Source of the DNA: Sandaracinobacteroides sayramensis
GTDB taxonomy: Bacteria > Pseudomonadota > Alphaproteobacteria > Sphingomonadales > Sphingomonadaceae
Length of the DNA: 64,000 bases
Reading direction: 5' to 3'
Assembly (NCBI RefSeq): GCF_022014495.1
Contig: NZ_JAKLSQ010000004.1
Location: 63,505 to 127,504, forward strand
Shown: positions 17,113 to 24,357 of the stretch, piece after piece
How the letters are laid out: each line of letters starts with the position of its first letter
Position numbering within the stretch: position 1 is the stretch's first letter
The notes under the pieces: model-generated
Seen by the model: the letters and a program-made list of their open reading frames with translations, nothing else
Databases searched by the model: none
What the model was told of the DNA's origin: nothing
Program-made: the position numbers and the translations under genes

Positions 17113-17212
17113 GTCCTTTTGATGATGTCCTTTTGATGATTTTTCTAATTAGGCACATTTTTCCGATTATGACAATTCTCATTCAAGAGAGAAAATTTTC
17201 ACATCGGAAAAA
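17111..17212. promoter_or_regulatory. Divergent control region with tandem and inverted repeats
   Basis: AT-rich gap between the dipeptidase operon (left) and the XRE-cupin gene (right). It holds a perfect 14-bp tandem repeat, ATGTCCTTTTGATG twice (17111-17138), which duplicates the AAAAGGA leader of the dipeptidase gene. It also holds a perfect 10-bp inverted repeat, tttttccgat (17158-17167) and atcggaaaaa (17203-17212), with 35 bases between. The inverted repeat is a candidate operator for the neighbouring HTH regulator. I could not place -35/-10 boxes with confidence. Confidence 0.6.
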
Positions 17213-17261
17213 GGAAATCTGTTGCGCGGTCTGCGGTTTGCGCGCGCGTGTCGGGAATGAT

Positions 17262-17993
17262 ATGCCCGGATGGCTTTCCGATCAGATAAAGCGTCTGTCA
17301 GGAAGGGGAGGAAAGCGCATTTCAGGAAAAATCGTGCGAGCACAGGAAAAACTATCGCGGGCACCGGCCGATTCGAGGGCCTCGTCGGCTTCGCTGGGCG
17401 CCGTCGTCCGCCGGCTGAGGGGAGAGAATGGCTGGACGCTCGCGGAAATGAGCGAGCGCGTGGGCATTCCCGTGTCCACCCTGTCGAAGATCGAGCGGGA
17501 CAAGCTCTCGCTCAACTACGACAAGCTGCAGCAGCTGGCGCACAGCCTGGGCCTGCCGCTGTCCAGCCTGTTCGCCGGCCCCGCCACGCCGCTGGTGCCG
17601 TCGACCGGCATGGCGCGGCGCAGCGTCGGCCCCTTCAGCCAGACGCTGGAGCTTTCGACCGAGGTTTACGACTATCGCTATCTCTGCACGGAACTGCTGC
17701 ACAAGCGCATGATCCCCATGGTCATGCACCTGCGCGCCAAGAGCCTGGAGGAGTTCGGCGAATTGCACCGCCACAGTGGCGAGGAATTCATCTTCGTGCT
17801 GGAAGGCGCGGTGGAAGTGCATACGGAATTCTACGACCCCGTGGTGCTGCAGGCGGGCGAGTATCTCTATATCGACAGCAGCATGGCGCATGCCTATGTC
17901 GTCGCCGGCGGCTTCGAGGAAGCCCGGTTTCTGGGCATATGCTCCAGCCAGGAAGAGGATCTGCTGGAAGAGCTTCTGGGGCAATCCTCATAG
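17262..17993 (+). CDS. XRE-family regulator with C-terminal cupin domain
   Basis: 243 residues from the ATG at 17262. The HTH_3 domain (LGAVVRRLRGENGWTLAEMSERVGIPVSTLSKIE) is followed by a DUF-like linker and a cupin sensor domain (HRHSGEEFIFVLEGAVEVHT ... LQAGEYLYIDSSMAHAYV). XRE-cupin regulators bind small ligands in the cupin pocket and often control an adjacent amino-acid, polyamine or phosphonate pathway. A GTG at 17334 with AGGA 6 bases upstream would give a 219-residue form that still holds the whole HTH, so the start is uncertain. It is divergent from the D-amino-acid operon and is its probable regulator. Confidence 0.9.
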   Translation: MPGWLSDQIKRLSGRGGKRISGKIVRAQEKLSRAPADSRASSASLGAVVRRLRGENGWTLAEMSERVGIPVSTLSKIERDKLSLNYDKLQQLAHSLGLPLSSLFAGPATPLVPSTGMARRSVGPFSQTLELSTEVYDYRYLCTELLHKRMIPMVMHLRAKSLEEFGELHRHSGEEFIFVLEGAVEVHTEFYDPVVLQAGEYLYIDSSMAHAYVVAGGFEEARFLGICSSQEEDLLEELLGQSS

Positions 17994-18094
17994 CATGAGG
18001 GGCGAACCGGCGGCCATCGCCGCATCCGCGATGCGCCTGCCCCGATGCGCGGGATTCGCCCGCCGGGCCTGACCCGAAACCGCCAGTCCGGCCT

Positions 18095-18805
18095 TCAGCG
18101 CCTCACGAAGAATTCCACGGGAACGGAAAGTTCCAGCGGATCGGGCTTGTCGTCGGGAATGGCCGGAAGCGGCTGGGCCCTGCGCAGCGTCTCGAGGGCG
18201 GCGCGGTCGAGGGCCGCGGACCCGGAGGAGCGGGCAATCGCCGCCGAGAGCAGCCTTCCCTGCCGGTCCATGCGGAAGGTGACATGGGCGACGCCCTGCT
18301 CCCGTCGGGCGCGGGCGGCGGCGGGATAGCGGCGATATTTCTCCAGATGCGCGAGCAGCAGCGCCTCCCATGTCGCTTCGGCGTTGCTGGAGGCGTGATT
18401 TGCCGGTGGCGCCGGCAGCGACCGGGGGGCCGTCGTTTCCGGCACCGGATCCGCAGCCTTCGCCTGTTCCACAGGCGGCTCGGCCGTCGAGGCGGTGGGC
18501 GAGGGCTGCGGAACGAGAATCTCCGGCGGTTCGGGTCGATCTTCCCGCTTCTCGGGCTTTTGCGCCTTCTGCTCCAGCTGCTGCGGGCCTTCGGGCACCT
18601 CCTGCGCCGGTTCGGGCGGGGCGGTGAAGGAAAGCAGATTCACCACCATCGGCGCGGGCGGCGGGAAGGCAGGCCGCACCACGCGCCAGGTGAAGAGCGC
18701 GGCCAAGGCGAGCAGCAGGAACAGGCCCGCCGTGCCGCACACGCCCAGCGCCCGGGTGCGCCAGTCGAGCGAACTGTCGCTGTAGCGGGGCACGGGGGCC
18801 TCCAT
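18095..18805 (-). CDS. TonB energy transducer
   Basis: 236 residues. One N-terminal membrane helix (about LGVCGTAGLFLLLALAALFTW) is followed by a long Pro/Glu/Lys periplasmic spacer and a C-terminal TonB domain from about residue 150 (LLAHLEKYRRYPAAARARREQGVAHVTFRMDRQG, abbreviated by eye) ending VPVEFFVRR. It couples inner-membrane ExbBD energy to outer-membrane receptors; no exbBD is present here. The frame extends to an ATG at 18850 that overlaps the receptor stop, but the ATG at 18805 has agaggg 7 bases upstream and leaves a conventional N terminus. Its position behind the STN receptor suggests a dedicated TonB. Confidence 0.9.
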   Translation of the reverse strand: MEAPVPRYSDSSLDWRTRALGVCGTAGLFLLLALAALFTWRVVRPAFPPPAPMVVNLLSFTAPPEPAQEVPEGPQQLEQKAQKPEKREDRPEPPEILVPQPSPTASTAEPPVEQAKAADPVPETTAPRSLPAPPANHASSNAEATWEALLLAHLEKYRRYPAAARARREQGVAHVTFRMDRQGRLLSAAIARSSGSAALDRAALETLRRAQPLPAIPDDKPDPLELSVPVEFFVRR

Positions 18806-18849
18806 CGGCTTGCCCTCTGCCGTCAGGGGGTGAAGGGGGCCTGCAAGCA

Positions 18850-21800
18850 TCAGAAGCGGTAGTTCAAGCCGATCTTGATGGCATGGATTTCCAGCCTGTT
18901 CGAAGCCCGGCGGCCGTTGGCGAGGCTGGAGGTGCCCGGGTGGTTCGTCGTCTCGTAAATCGGGATCTCATATGGTTCGCACAAACTGGGCGCGATCTCG
19001 CAGAACGGGTGATCGGGCAGAAGCGGGGGCGGCATCTGCTCGTAACCGACTATCGCCCGCGTCTGCCAGTCGGTGCCCGTGCCCGACCTTGCGTCCCGGA
19101 ACATGAAATCCTTCCGCCCGAAATTGCTGTAGGCATATTCCGCCTTGATCGAGAAGCGCTCGTTCACGGCATATTCGCTGCCGGCGCCCAGCGTGTAGCC
19201 GAGCCGCGTCGCCGACACCGTCTCCACCCGATAGGGCCGGGTGGCGAGATAGCCGTTGGCATATCCGTCGTTCTCGTAGCGATACTGGTCGCGCACGAGC
19301 TTCTCGTTGGTGAAGGCCGCCCCGCCCGTGGCGTAGAGCAGCCAGTGCCGGCCGACGGCGACGCCGGCGCGGGCGCGCAGCGTCGCCATCCAGTCGAGAT
19401 AATGGTTGTTCTGGGCCTGCACGCCGGCGAAATCGTTGCGGTCCTGCAGCCAGGCTTCCTCCATCATCGAAGTCTGCAAGGCGCGGGAGCGGATCTTGCT
19501 GACGTCCGCTTCGAAGCCGACGACGAAGCCGCCGGCGAACTGCCGGTTGTAACCGGCCTGCAAGCCGATCACCGGCGTATCGAAAGCCACGTCGGCGGAT
19601 TCCGTCGCGGCGATCAGCTCCGCCGTCGGCGTTCCCGGGACCAGAACGCCGCTGGTCCCCCGGAAGCGGCCGTGGCCGTAGCCGGCGTGGAAGCCCGCAT
19701 AGGCGCCGGTCCAGTCGTCCCGCCCGCTGCCGCTGAAGATCGGCTCCGGGGCGCCGCCTTCCCGGCCGCCGCTGCCGAAGGTGCCGGTGAGGCTGGCATG
19801 GAAGGTGCGGCCTGGCCCGGGCTGGGTGACGAGGCCGAGCGGATCGACATAGAAGATGTCGAACAGATTCTCCGTTCGGACGGAGGCGGTTATCCTGTCG
19901 GAAATGCGGTATTCGGCGAACACATCGACCAGCGTGTGCGGTTTCCACCGGATCGGCGCAATGAACTGCATCAGGCCCTGGCCCGTGACATCGCCATGGC
20001 CTATCGCGCGCGGGCCGGCATGGTTCGCCCGGCCGCCCAGCGTCAGCCGTTCGCCCAACAGCTTCTGCGACAGCGTCAGGCTGACGGTATATTCCGGCTG
20101 CACATGGTTGGTGGCATAGTCGCTGTAGAGCGACTTCGACTCGCAACTGTCCTTCGTCCGGCAATATTCGACGTTGAGGAAATAGTTGGCGGAGATATCC
20201 GCCGCGAAGCCGCCGATGCCATAGTGGCTGGAAAGCTCCAGCCCGGCGAAGCGGGCGCGATGGATGTTGATGGTCTCCAGAATGCGTCCGGGGTTGTAGG
20301 GAATCCCGGTCACCCAGGAGATATAGTCCTTCACGTCCCAGTTGAAGTAGCCGAGCTTCAGGAGCGCGGTGTCCCCGTCGCCGACCAGGCCTTCCGAGGT
20401 GAGGTTGGCGCCGATCTCCCAGTTCCGGGAACGCTCGGGGATCAGGTCTTCCTGGCCGAAGGCGCTGTTGAAGGCATTGGCCGATTCGAACACGCTGGGC
20501 GCCCGCAGCATGCTGGAATAGCTCAGATAGAATTGCACGCCCTCGACCGGGGCGGCAGTGATCCCCGCAGACGGGCTGAAGCCGCCCGCATTCTTCCGCA
20601 GGCCGACGGGCCGGAAATTGGCCTGGCTTTCCTCATAGGGATCGTAGCGGTCCTTCGACCAATAGTGCGAATAGCGCAGGCCCGCGTTCAGCGTCAGCCA
20701 GTCGAGATTATCGGGCGTGTAGCTTCCCTTGGCGAAGCCGGCGGCTTCGTGGCGGATGGCGTCGCGCGGGACGTTCCAGGCCTCCAGCGGCCCGGTGAAG
20801 CGGCTGCCCCGCGTATCCTCGGCGCGGTAGGAAAGGCCGTAGCTCAATTCCAGCCGGCCGTTGCCGACGGTGAGCTTCGACAGGTTGGCGACATCCAGCC
20901 CCCACATGTCGGTGTCGGACCCGACGCGGAAATCTTCCGGCAGGCCATATTGCTCCGGCTTGCGGTTGCGCCCGCCGCGGATGGGGTTGCGCAGCTCGAG
21001 ATAGCTCCAATAGGCATTGGCCGTCAGGTCGAAGAGATCGTTGTCGGAGGGCTTCCAGCGATAGCGTGCGGTGATGGTGTCGAGGCGGGTTCCGGCTGTC
21101 TGCGCGGCCTGCGTCGCCCGGCCGCCGCTGCCCGACAGGCGCGACGCCAATATGTCGCCGCCTTCGCTGCGGAAGCCGGTGTAGCCCAGGCGGAAGCTGT
21201 GCGCCTCGTCGAACTGGGCCGTCGCCTTCACCAGCCACGACCGGGTTTCGAGCTCGGTGTTCAGCACCTCCTCGCCCGGGCGGTAGTTGGTGTAACCGTC
21301 GTTCACATATCGCCCGTTCGTCCCGACGACCGGATCCGCCCAGACGCGGTCGCCGCCCTTGCTTCCGGCATGGTAGTTGCCCCGCTTGCGCCAGGCATAG
21401 CCGGCGACGATCTCGAGGCTGTCGAGCCTCGCCGCGCCGACGAAGCTGAACGATCCGTCGGTCGGCTTCAGGAAGGACGGGCGATCGAGCCCGGTCGCGG
21501 ATTCGGTGAGGGTGGCGGTTCCCAGCCCATAGCCGGCCATGTCCCCCGTATGGGGTTTGGAGGTGTTGCCGGTGACGCTGCCCCGCGCCCGGACGGCCCA
21601 TGTCTCGCCGGGCTTCAGGATGTCCGAGCCGTCCAGCGTGCGCATGGAAACGGTGCCGGCGCTGCCCCAGGCGGACATGTCGGCGCCCTTGGTGATGTCG
21701 ACCCCGCCGATGAAATCGGGGTCGACGAAGGTGCGGTTGGAAACGCCCTGGTAGCCCTGATAGACGGTGACGGCGTTCTCGGCGCCGTCGACGGTGGTGA

Positions 21801-22431
21801 CGACCCGGCCGAAGCCCTGCATGCCCCGGATGTTGACGTCGATCGAACTGCCGGAGTTGCGCGCCTCGCCGGACATGACGCCGGCCGTGCCGCGGAAGAT
21901 GTCGGCCGGGCTGGAGCCCCGGAACCGCTCGATTGTCTGGGCCGAGATATGGGCGGTGGGGGCGGGCGTGAAGAAGGGCGTCTCCGCCGTCCAGCCCTCG
22001 CCGCCGCTCCCCGCGCTGCCCGCGCCGGACGTTCCCTCCACCCTCAGCGTGCCGAGTTGGACGGCGCCGCTCGACGCCTCTGGCGCGCGTTCGAGCGTGA
22101 CGGCGGTCGGCGAGACGAAGCGGTAGGTGAGGCCGGTTCCGGCCAGCAGCTGGCCGATGGCCTCCACCGCCGGCATCGAGCCGGAAACGCCGCGCGAGCT
22201 GACGCCCGCCGTGAGATCGGAAGGATAGGAAAGCTGCAGGCCCGACTGCTGCATGAAGCGCTGAAGCGCGGTCGCGAGCGGCTGCGCCGGGATGTCGAAC
22301 GGCCTCGCCTCGGTCTGGCTCGATTGCGCCAAGGCGGCTGCCGGCGCCAGCGAAAGGCCGCTGGCGCTGCCTAGAAGCACCAGGCGAAGGGCGCTGCGCG
22401 CAAGAACATCGGAGAATGGCACCATCTTCAT
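18850..22431 (-). CDS. STN-bearing HasR-like TonB receptor fused to an Omp31-like barrel
   Basis: 1193 residues. In order: signal peptide (ending about ALAQ), STN signalling domain (about 42-112, FDIPAQPLATALQRFMQQSG ...), linker, plug (about 150-270, with VNIRGMQGFGRVVTTVDGAE), and a TonB-dependent barrel whose closing strand reads GRTFHASLTGTF at about residues 874-885. A Gly-rich linker follows, then from W907 a second domain, WTGAYAGFHAGYGHG to IKIGLNYRF, that resembles Omp25/Omp31-type 8-strand porins. A normal receptor would stop at 885. The plug resembles heme/hemophore receptors (HasR/hemoglobin type). The STN domain and the upstream sigma and FecR genes make it the sensor of a cell-surface-signalling system. 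The second barrel is unusual and lacks its own start or signal peptide. Confidence 0.92.
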   Translation of the reverse strand: MKMVPFSDVLARSALRLVLLGSASGLSLAPAAALAQSSQTEARPFDIPAQPLATALQRFMQQSGLQLSYPSDLTAGVSSRGVSGSMPAVEAIGQLLAGTGLTYRFVSPTAVTLERAPEASSGAVQLGTLRVEGTSGAGSAGSGGEGWTAETPFFTPAPTAHISAQTIERFRGSSPADIFRGTAGVMSGEARNSGSSIDVNIRGMQGFGRVVTTVDGAENAVTVYQGYQGVSNRTFVDPDFIGGVDITKGADMSAWGSAGTVSMRTLDGSDILKPGETWAVRARGSVTGNTSKPHTGDMAGYGLGTATLTESATGLDRPSFLKPTDGSFSFVGAARLDSLEIVAGYAWRKRGNYHAGSKGGDRVWADPVVGTNGRYVNDGYTNYRPGEEVLNTELETRSWLVKATAQFDEAHSFRLGYTGFRSEGGDILASRLSGSGGRATQAAQTAGTRLDTITARYRWKPSDNDLFDLTANAYWSYLELRNPIRGGRNRKPEQYGLPEDFRVGSDTDMWGLDVANLSKLTVGNGRLELSYGLSYRAEDTRGSRFTGPLEAWNVPRDAIRHEAAGFAKGSYTPDNLDWLTLNAGLRYSHYWSKDRYDPYEESQANFRPVGLRKNAGGFSPSAGITAAPVEGVQFYLSYSSMLRAPSVFESANAFNSAFGQEDLIPERSRNWEIGANLTSEGLVGDGDTALLKLGYFNWDVKDYISWVTGIPYNPGRILETINIHRARFAGLELSSHYGIGGFAADISANYFLNVEYCRTKDSCESKSLYSDYATNHVQPEYTVSLTLSQKLLGERLTLGGRANHAGPRAIGHGDVTGQGLMQFIAPIRWKPHTLVDVFAEYRISDRITASVRTENLFDIFYVDPLGLVTQPGPGRTFHASLTGTFGSGGREGGAPEPIFSGSGRDDWTGAYAGFHAGYGHGRFRGTSGVLVPGTPTAELIAATESADVAFDTPVIGLQAGYNRQFAGGFVVGFEADVSKIRSRALQTSMMEEAWLQDRNDFAGVQAQNNHYLDWMATLRARAGVAVGRHWLLYATGGAAFTNEKLVRDQYRYENDGYANGYLATRPYRVETVSATRLGYTLGAGSEYAVNERFSIKAEYAYSNFGRKDFMFRDARSGTGTDWQTRAIVGYEQMPPPLLPDHPFCEIAPSLCEPYEIPIYETTNHPGTSSLANGRRASNRLEIHAIKIGLNYRF

Positions 22432-22514
22432 CTCTGTCCTCTGACCATCTGGCGCCCAGCGGATGAGCGCAATTTATTGCCGTTGCGTCGCATTTGCATC
22501 AACGGGCATGGACA

Positions 22515-22547
22515 GGACTGCCGAGGGGCCGATTTTGGCCAACCCCC
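22515..22547 (-). promoter_or_regulatory. Candidate ECF-sigma promoter before the receptor
   Basis: Leftward reading gives GGGGGTTGGCCA, then AAATC, and 15 bases after the box CAGTC. The same arrangement recurs before fecR at 23611-23642, in the same orientation. It is 84 bases upstream of the receptor ATG. Inference: target of the neighbouring sigma factor. Confidence 0.45.
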
Positions 22548-22559
22548 TTGCGAGATTTT

Positions 22560-23564
22560 TTAGCGCATGCCTGTGTCGCCGTGGCGGACGATGGCTATTC
22601 CCCCCGGCAGCCAGACGATCTTCAGCCCCTGTTCGGCGGCAAGATCGCGCAACGCGGCGTCGGCGTCGCCGATGCGAAGCGCGCCGCTGACGGGCCTGCG
22701 CGCGGAAAGGTCGCCCCATATCCAGGTCGGCCCGCTGCGGTAACGGCCGATCTGCCGGATCACCTCCGGCAGTTCCCGGCGGTCGATCATCAGTTCCCCG
22801 CGACGCCAGGCCGCCACGCTGTTCGGCTCCAGGGCGCTGGTCCTGGCCAGGGTTCCCGACGAATCATAAGCTGCGCTTTCCCCTTCGCGCAGCAGAACAG
22901 AACGATCGCCGCCGCTTTCCGACTCGACGCTGACAGCCCCCTCGGTGACGGCGACATCGACACGGCCGCCGCCATGGCGCACCTCGAAGCTGGTGCCGAT
23001 ATCCTCGACGGTGCCGCGCAGGGCCTGCACCCGGAACGGCCGCGCCTCGCCATGGCGCACGGTGAAAAAGGCATTGCCGCGCAGCAGCCTGATCCTGCGT
23101 TCCCGCGCGCCGAAATCGACACGGATCGCCGATCCGGCATCGAGCCAGGCGGTCGAGCCGTCGGGCAGGCTGTATTCGGACACATTGGCCGCGGTGCGGT
23201 GGTCCGCTTCCAGCCGCAGCATGGCCTCGGGCGCCACCAGCAGCGCCAGAAACGCCGCCGCCAGCGCCGAGGCTGCAACGGCCATGCGCCGCGACCTTGC
23301 GACAACGAACGGCCGCAGCCGCCGGCGCGGCCCCGCGGAGGCTGGCGGAGGCGCGAACAGTTCCGGATGCTCGCCGAGTTGCAGCCAGAGCGAGCGCCGC
23401 TGCTCAAAGGCCTCGGCATGCGCCTCGTTCGCCGCGATCCACGCCTTGAATCGGTCGATTTCCGCGCCATCCATTTCCCCGGATGCGAGGCGCAGAACCC
23501 AGTCCCGCGCCTCGCCCGAAATGCCGGCGCGCCCGCCTTCAGGATCGCTTGGAGGCTGTTTCAT
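22560..23564 (-). CDS. FecR-family anti-sigma/sigma-regulator
   Basis: 334 residues. A cytoplasmic N-terminal helical domain (ARDWVLRLASGEMDGAEIDRFKAWI, DUF4880-like) binds the sigma factor. One membrane helix follows (about MAVAASALAAAFLALLV), then a periplasmic FecR domain (SLPDGSTAWLDAGSAIRVDF ... GTVEDIGTSFEVRH) and a C-terminal DUF4974/STN-interacting module. FecR proteins receive the signal from the receptor's STN domain and release or activate the ECF sigma. The ATG at 23564 (gggaaacgggATG) is preferred. A GTG at 23657 overlaps the sigma stop but adds a segment unlike FecR proteins, and that segment contains the promoter-like repeat. Confidence 0.92.
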   Translation of the reverse strand: MKQPPSDPEGGRAGISGEARDWVLRLASGEMDGAEIDRFKAWIAANEAHAEAFEQRRSLWLQLGEHPELFAPPPASAGPRRRLRPFVVARSRRMAVAASALAAAFLALLVAPEAMLRLEADHRTAANVSEYSLPDGSTAWLDAGSAIRVDFGARERRIRLLRGNAFFTVRHGEARPFRVQALRGTVEDIGTSFEVRHGGGRVDVAVTEGAVSVESESGGDRSVLLREGESAAYDSSGTLARTSALEPNSVAAWRRGELMIDRRELPEVIRQIGRYRSGPTWIWGDLSARRPVSGALRIGDADAALRDLAAEQGLKIVWLPGGIAIVRHGDTGMR

Positions 23565-23610
23565 CCCGTTTCCCATGCCGACACAGGCCAAAGCTGCATT
23601 TCCGTTCCTA

Positions 23611-23642
23611 GACTGTTGGGCGTGGATTATGGCCAACCCCCC
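23611..23642 (-). promoter_or_regulatory. Candidate ECF-sigma promoter before fecR
   Basis: Leftward: GGGGGGTTGGCCATAATC, then CAGTC with 14 bases between the TTGGCCA box and CAGTC. It shares GGGGGTTGGCCA-W-AATC and CAGTC with 22515-22547 and is 46 bases upstream of the chosen fecR ATG. Confidence 0.45.
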
Positions 23643-23653
23643 GGCGCGCAGAA

Positions 23654-24160
23654 TCACGGTTGACGCTCCAGCGCGGCTGTCACGGCGTCGAAAGCGCGGC
23701 GCAGATGCTTCTCCACGGTCGGACGGGAAACGCCGACATGCGCCGCGATCTCCCGCTGCGCCATGCCGTCCACCCGGCTCAGCAGGAATATTCTTCGGGT
23801 GGTGGCGGGCAGAGCGGCTATCGCCGTCTCCACCCGCATCAATTCGTCGCGGGCCAAAAGGATTCGTTCGCCGGATATCTGCTCCACCCCTTCGTGCAGC
23901 AGCGCCGTCGCTTCCGCATGCACGTCCCGCCGGCGCTTGTCCGCCTGCACATGGTCGACGGCGACATTGTGCGCCAGCCGCCGCAGATAGGCCCTGGGAT
24001 TGTCGATCGGCGGATCATCCCGCACCGCCTGGATTCTGAGCCAGATCTTCTGCACCACATCCTCGGCGCCTTCGCTGCCCACGAGCCTGCGAATCCGCCT
24101 GATGAGGGATGTGCGCTCTGCGAGAAGCAGGCGCGACAAGGCGATGGAATTGGTAGGCAT
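23654..24160 (-). CDS. FecI-type ECF RNA polymerase sigma factor
   Basis: 168 residues. Region 2 is recognisable as LIRRIRRLVGSEGAEDVVQKIWLRI ... NPRAYLRRLAHNVAVDH. Region 4 is ALPATTRRIFLLSRVDGMAQREIAAHVGVSRPTVEKHL, abbreviated. The length and the sigma-fecR-receptor order match FecI/HasI-type iron-starvation sigma factors. It presumably directs transcription of fecR and the receptor genes. A Fur-box-like palindrome 31 bases upstream of the start suggests iron repression of the sigma gene itself, the usual two-tier control of such systems. Confidence 0.94.
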   Translation of the reverse strand: MPTNSIALSRLLLAERTSLIRRIRRLVGSEGAEDVVQKIWLRIQAVRDDPPIDNPRAYLRRLAHNVAVDHVQADKRRRDVHAEATALLHEGVEQISGERILLARDELMRVETAIAALPATTRRIFLLSRVDGMAQREIAAHVGVSRPTVEKHLRRAFDAVTAALERQP

Positions 24161-24190
24161 GACCGTAGGAGCGGCCAGTCGTTAGCCTGA

Positions 24191-24207
24191 TTGCAAATGA
24201 CTCGCAA
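24191..24207. promoter_or_regulatory. Fur-box-like palindrome upstream of the sigma gene
   Basis: TTGCAAATGACTCGCAA: outer arms TTGC/GCAA are perfect and the interior is near-symmetric around the central G. The TGC...GCA 15-mer core resembles alphaproteobacterial Fur/Mur operators. It starts 31 bases before the sigma ATG, where a repressor would occlude a promoter. Confidence 0.6.
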
Positions 24208-24256
24208 CAACTCCAATGGAGAAATCCGGGCGGCTGTTACAGGCCGCATTGGCCGC

Positions 24257-24291
24257 CGAAAGTGCCGCGCCGCCCCCGCGCGGCACTTTCG
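24257..24291 (-). terminator. Strong hairpin after the sulfatase operon
   Basis: CGAAAGTGCCGCGC, 7-base loop, GCGCGGCACTTTCG: a perfect 14-bp stem 66 bases past the sulfatase stop. No long T-run follows, so it may be a processing or intrinsic terminator of weak type. It also insulates the sulfatase operon from the sigma promoter. Confidence 0.55.
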
Positions 24292-24357
24292 CGGCTTCAC
24301 TCTCTGCAGATGGCACCCCGTTCGAGATGCTCGATACGGCAACGGGCCGAAGTCATC

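Noticed and set aside
18883-22374. Long + strand open frame opposite the STN receptor
   Set aside because: Same antisense effect; no Shine-Dalgarno, motif or conserved domain, while the minus frame is a full receptor.
23565-23657. N-terminal extension of FecR from a GTG overlapping the sigma stop
   Set aside because: The extra residues (about 31) are unlike FecR N termini, and the DNA contains the promoter-like repeat; the ATG at 23564 has a better ribosome site.
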